Below are positions 62,871 through 64,000 of a stretch of DNA of 64,000 bases, piece by piece (position 1 is the first letter of the stretch; each line of letters starts with the position of its first letter). A program made the translations under genes and the position numbers. Origin of the DNA: JAANXG01 sp034520625 (GTDB lineage: Bacteria > Pseudomonadota > Gammaproteobacteria > Arenicellales > JAANXG01); the NCBI GenBank assembly GCA_034520625.1, contig JAXHNI010000011.1, forward strand, positions 1-64,000, written 5' to 3'. Under the pieces are notes generated by a model. That model was not told where the DNA came from, made no database searches, and saw only the letters and a list, made by a program, of their open reading frames with translations.

Positions 62871-63377
62871 ATGCCGATCTACGAGTTCTACTGTCCCGAT
62901 TGCCACACGATATACAGCTTCTATTCCCGCCGCATCAATACGGACGGTACCCCGGCCTGCCCGGGCGACGGCGGCCGCGATCATCGACTGGCCCGCCAGG
63001 TATCCCTGTTTGCGATCTCCAAGGGGCGCGGGGAAGACGACGACGGCGACATGCTCGACAATATCGACGAAAGCCGTCTCGAGCAGGCGATGATGTCGAT
63101 GTCAGGGGAAATGGAGAACATGGACGAGAACGATCCGCGCCAGGCGGCGAGGATGATGCGCCGGCTCTTCGACTCCACGGGACTGCGACTCAGCGGCGGC
63201 ATGGAGGAGGCGATCAGCCGGATGGAGGCGGGGGAGGATGCCGAGCAGATCGAGGCCGACATGGGCGACCTGCTGGAGGAGGAAGAGCCGTTCGCGATGA
63301 AGCCGCGCAAGCTGCTCAACGACCTGCGGCGCCAGTATCTGCCGCCCAGGGTGGACGACACGCTCTACGAAATGTGA
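62871..63377 (+). CDS. FmdB-like zinc ribbon protein
   Basis: The 168-residue protein begins MPIYEFYCPDCHTIYSFYSRR, the FmdB-type zinc-ribbon opening with a C-x2-C knuckle, and a third Cys in TPACPGD; the second knuckle appears to lack its fourth cysteine, perhaps replaced by His in GGRDH. The rest is a long acidic, methionine-rich helical stretch (MMSMSGEMENMDENDPRQ, MEEAISRMEAGEDAEQI). It follows ppsR by four bases and may be in its operon. Function is unknown. Confidence 0.82.
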   Translation: MPIYEFYCPDCHTIYSFYSRRINTDGTPACPGDGGRDHRLARQVSLFAISKGRGEDDDGDMLDNIDESRLEQAMMSMSGEMENMDENDPRQAARMMRRLFDSTGLRLSGGMEEAISRMEAGEDAEQIEADMGDLLEEEEPFAMKPRKLLNDLRRQYLPPRVDDTLYEM

Positions 63378-63434
63378 TCCGGGTCGAGGGCCGCTGCGCC
63401 CGGGGGCGGGCTGCGGTTCACCGGTCTGCCGGGC

Positions 63435-63665
63435 TCATCGCGTCAATTTGAGCCACTCCAGGGCGCCTGCGACGACGGTGACGAGGGTCACCGAGGGCAG
63501 CCATCGAGACCAGGCCGCCGGCGCCGCGCCGCCGGACCGCTCGACCCCCTCGTCCACGGTGCAGGTTTCGTACGTATCCGACATGAGCGGCTCGATGGCG
63601 CCCGCCTGGCGGCGCGGCACCACGCCCACCGGTGTACGCGTCTGATTCTGGTTCTGTTTGCGCAT
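63435..63665 (-). CDS. Small hypothetical protein with C-terminal membrane segment
   Basis: I do not recognise this 76-residue protein. The ATG at 63663-63665 is preceded by GGGGAGG nine bases away, better than the ORF's first ATG. The N-terminal half is polar (RKQNQNQTRTPVGVVPRRQ), the C-terminus has one membrane segment (LPSVTLVTVVAGALEWL). It may be a small tail-anchored protein. It lies between the zinc-ribbon gene and prfC, convergent with the former. Confidence 0.6.
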   Translation of the reverse strand: MRKQNQNQTRTPVGVVPRRQAGAIEPLMSDTYETCTVDEGVERSGGAAPAAWSRWLPSVTLVTVVAGALEWLKLTR

Positions 63666-63762
63666 ATTTGGATCCTCCCCTTGAATACTTATAGAAAAAT
63701 TCCATTGGATTGGAAAGGGGCGAATCATGGCGATTTCGTGGTTTCGGCGGCAACGGCCCCGG

Positions 63763-63790
63763 TTTCATCGGTTGCGCAGTCCGCTATAAT
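63763..63790 (+). promoter_or_regulatory. Promoter of prfC
   Basis: TTTCAT (63763-63768) and TATAAT (63785-63790) are 16 bp apart. The predicted start at about 63797 leaves a leader near 40 bases before the prfC ATG at 63836. The -10 is a perfect match, the -35 is weak. Confidence 0.55.
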
Positions 63791-63835
63791 CCGCCGCCCC
63801 GCGCCCCGTTTCACGCAGGTTTTCGCAGGTTTTCT

Positions 63836-64000
63836 ATGACAGATATTCGCGGCCAGGTGGCCAAACGCCGGACTTTCGCCATCATCTCGCACCCCGACGC
63901 GGGCAAGACCACCCTGACGGAGCGGCTGCTGCTGAGCGGGGGCGCGATTCAGCTCGCCGGCACCGTGAAGGCGCGCAAGGCCGGTCGCTACGCCACCTCG
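63836..64000 (+). CDS. prfC: Peptide chain release factor 3, N-terminal part
   Basis: RF3 is a GTPase that recycles RF1 and RF2 after termination. The 55 visible residues start MTDIRGQVAKRRTFAIISHP and contain the G1 motif DAGKTTLTERLL followed by SGGAIQLAGTVKARKAGRYATS, the typical RF3 sequence (KARK in the switch I region). The gene runs off the window end, so its completeness is unknown. Confidence 0.95.
   Translation, partial: MTDIRGQVAKRRTFAIISHPDAGKTTLTERLLLSGGAIQLAGTVKARKAGRYATS

Overview
The window looks like a GC-rich gammaproteobacterial chromosome, most likely from the Chromatiales/Ectothiorhodospiraceae side of the class. This is inferred from gene content and neighbourhood, not from a database match. 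The strongest anchor is the block around 35.1-42.5 kb: zapB-like, zapA, 6S RNA, 5-formyl-THF cyclo-ligase on the minus strand, divergent from ygfB-pepP-ubiH-ubiI on the plus strand. E. coli has the same arrangement. Nearly all genes are chromosomal housekeeping or metabolic genes. I see no prophage, CRISPR array, intact transposase or defence island.

Layout. 0-7.3 kb: tRNA-Phe; a minus-strand run of CHAD protein, M50 protease with CBS domains, PqqD-like protein, mutY and yggX; then a small hypothetical, otsB and an SLC13/TrkA-C transporter. 7.4-12.9 kb: tRNA-Gly, a GMC oxidoreductase with its small partner, a Tat-type secreted protein of unknown function, thiSG and trmB. 13-22.6 kb: CPXCG protein, a glycosidase-like protein, rpiA, ilvA, a phosphopantetheinyl transferase, an ElyC-type protein and hrpA. 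22.6-30 kb: assimilatory sulfur genes (sulfite reductase, DUF934 protein, APS-reductase-type cysH, a thioredoxin-like protein, a TauE/SafE permease), then korAB. 30-35 kb: a minus-strand operon of porin, PstS-like binding protein, GGDEF/EAL protein and cyclophilin. 35-42.5 kb: the zapA/ssrS/pepP/ubi block. 42.7-46.5 kb: fur, convergent with an FbpAB-type iron transporter whose promoter carries a Fur box, then gcvH. 46.7-64 kb: PfkB kinase, folK, EamA transporter, an isocitrate dehydrogenase fused to CBS domains, a YyaL-type protein, lgt, a 5'-3' exonuclease, gspAB-like genes, the ppsA/ppsR pair and the start of prfC.

The most striking features are not ordinary genes. Four intergenic copies, plus one collapsed copy, of a roughly 110-bp element combine a conserved 52-nt core with 29-30-bp arms. 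The arm sequences differ between copies, yet each copy remains self-complementary, so base pairing has been maintained. All four cores have the same orientation. Two further MITE-like families with terminal inverted repeats and target-site duplications are present; one insertion duplicated sequence that includes the stop codon of its neighbour. Other points worth a second look are the Icd-CBS fusion, a trmB gene that seems to start at CTG, several transcripts that look nearly leaderless, and a secreted protein with a repeated PAHA motif after an unusual Tat-like leader.
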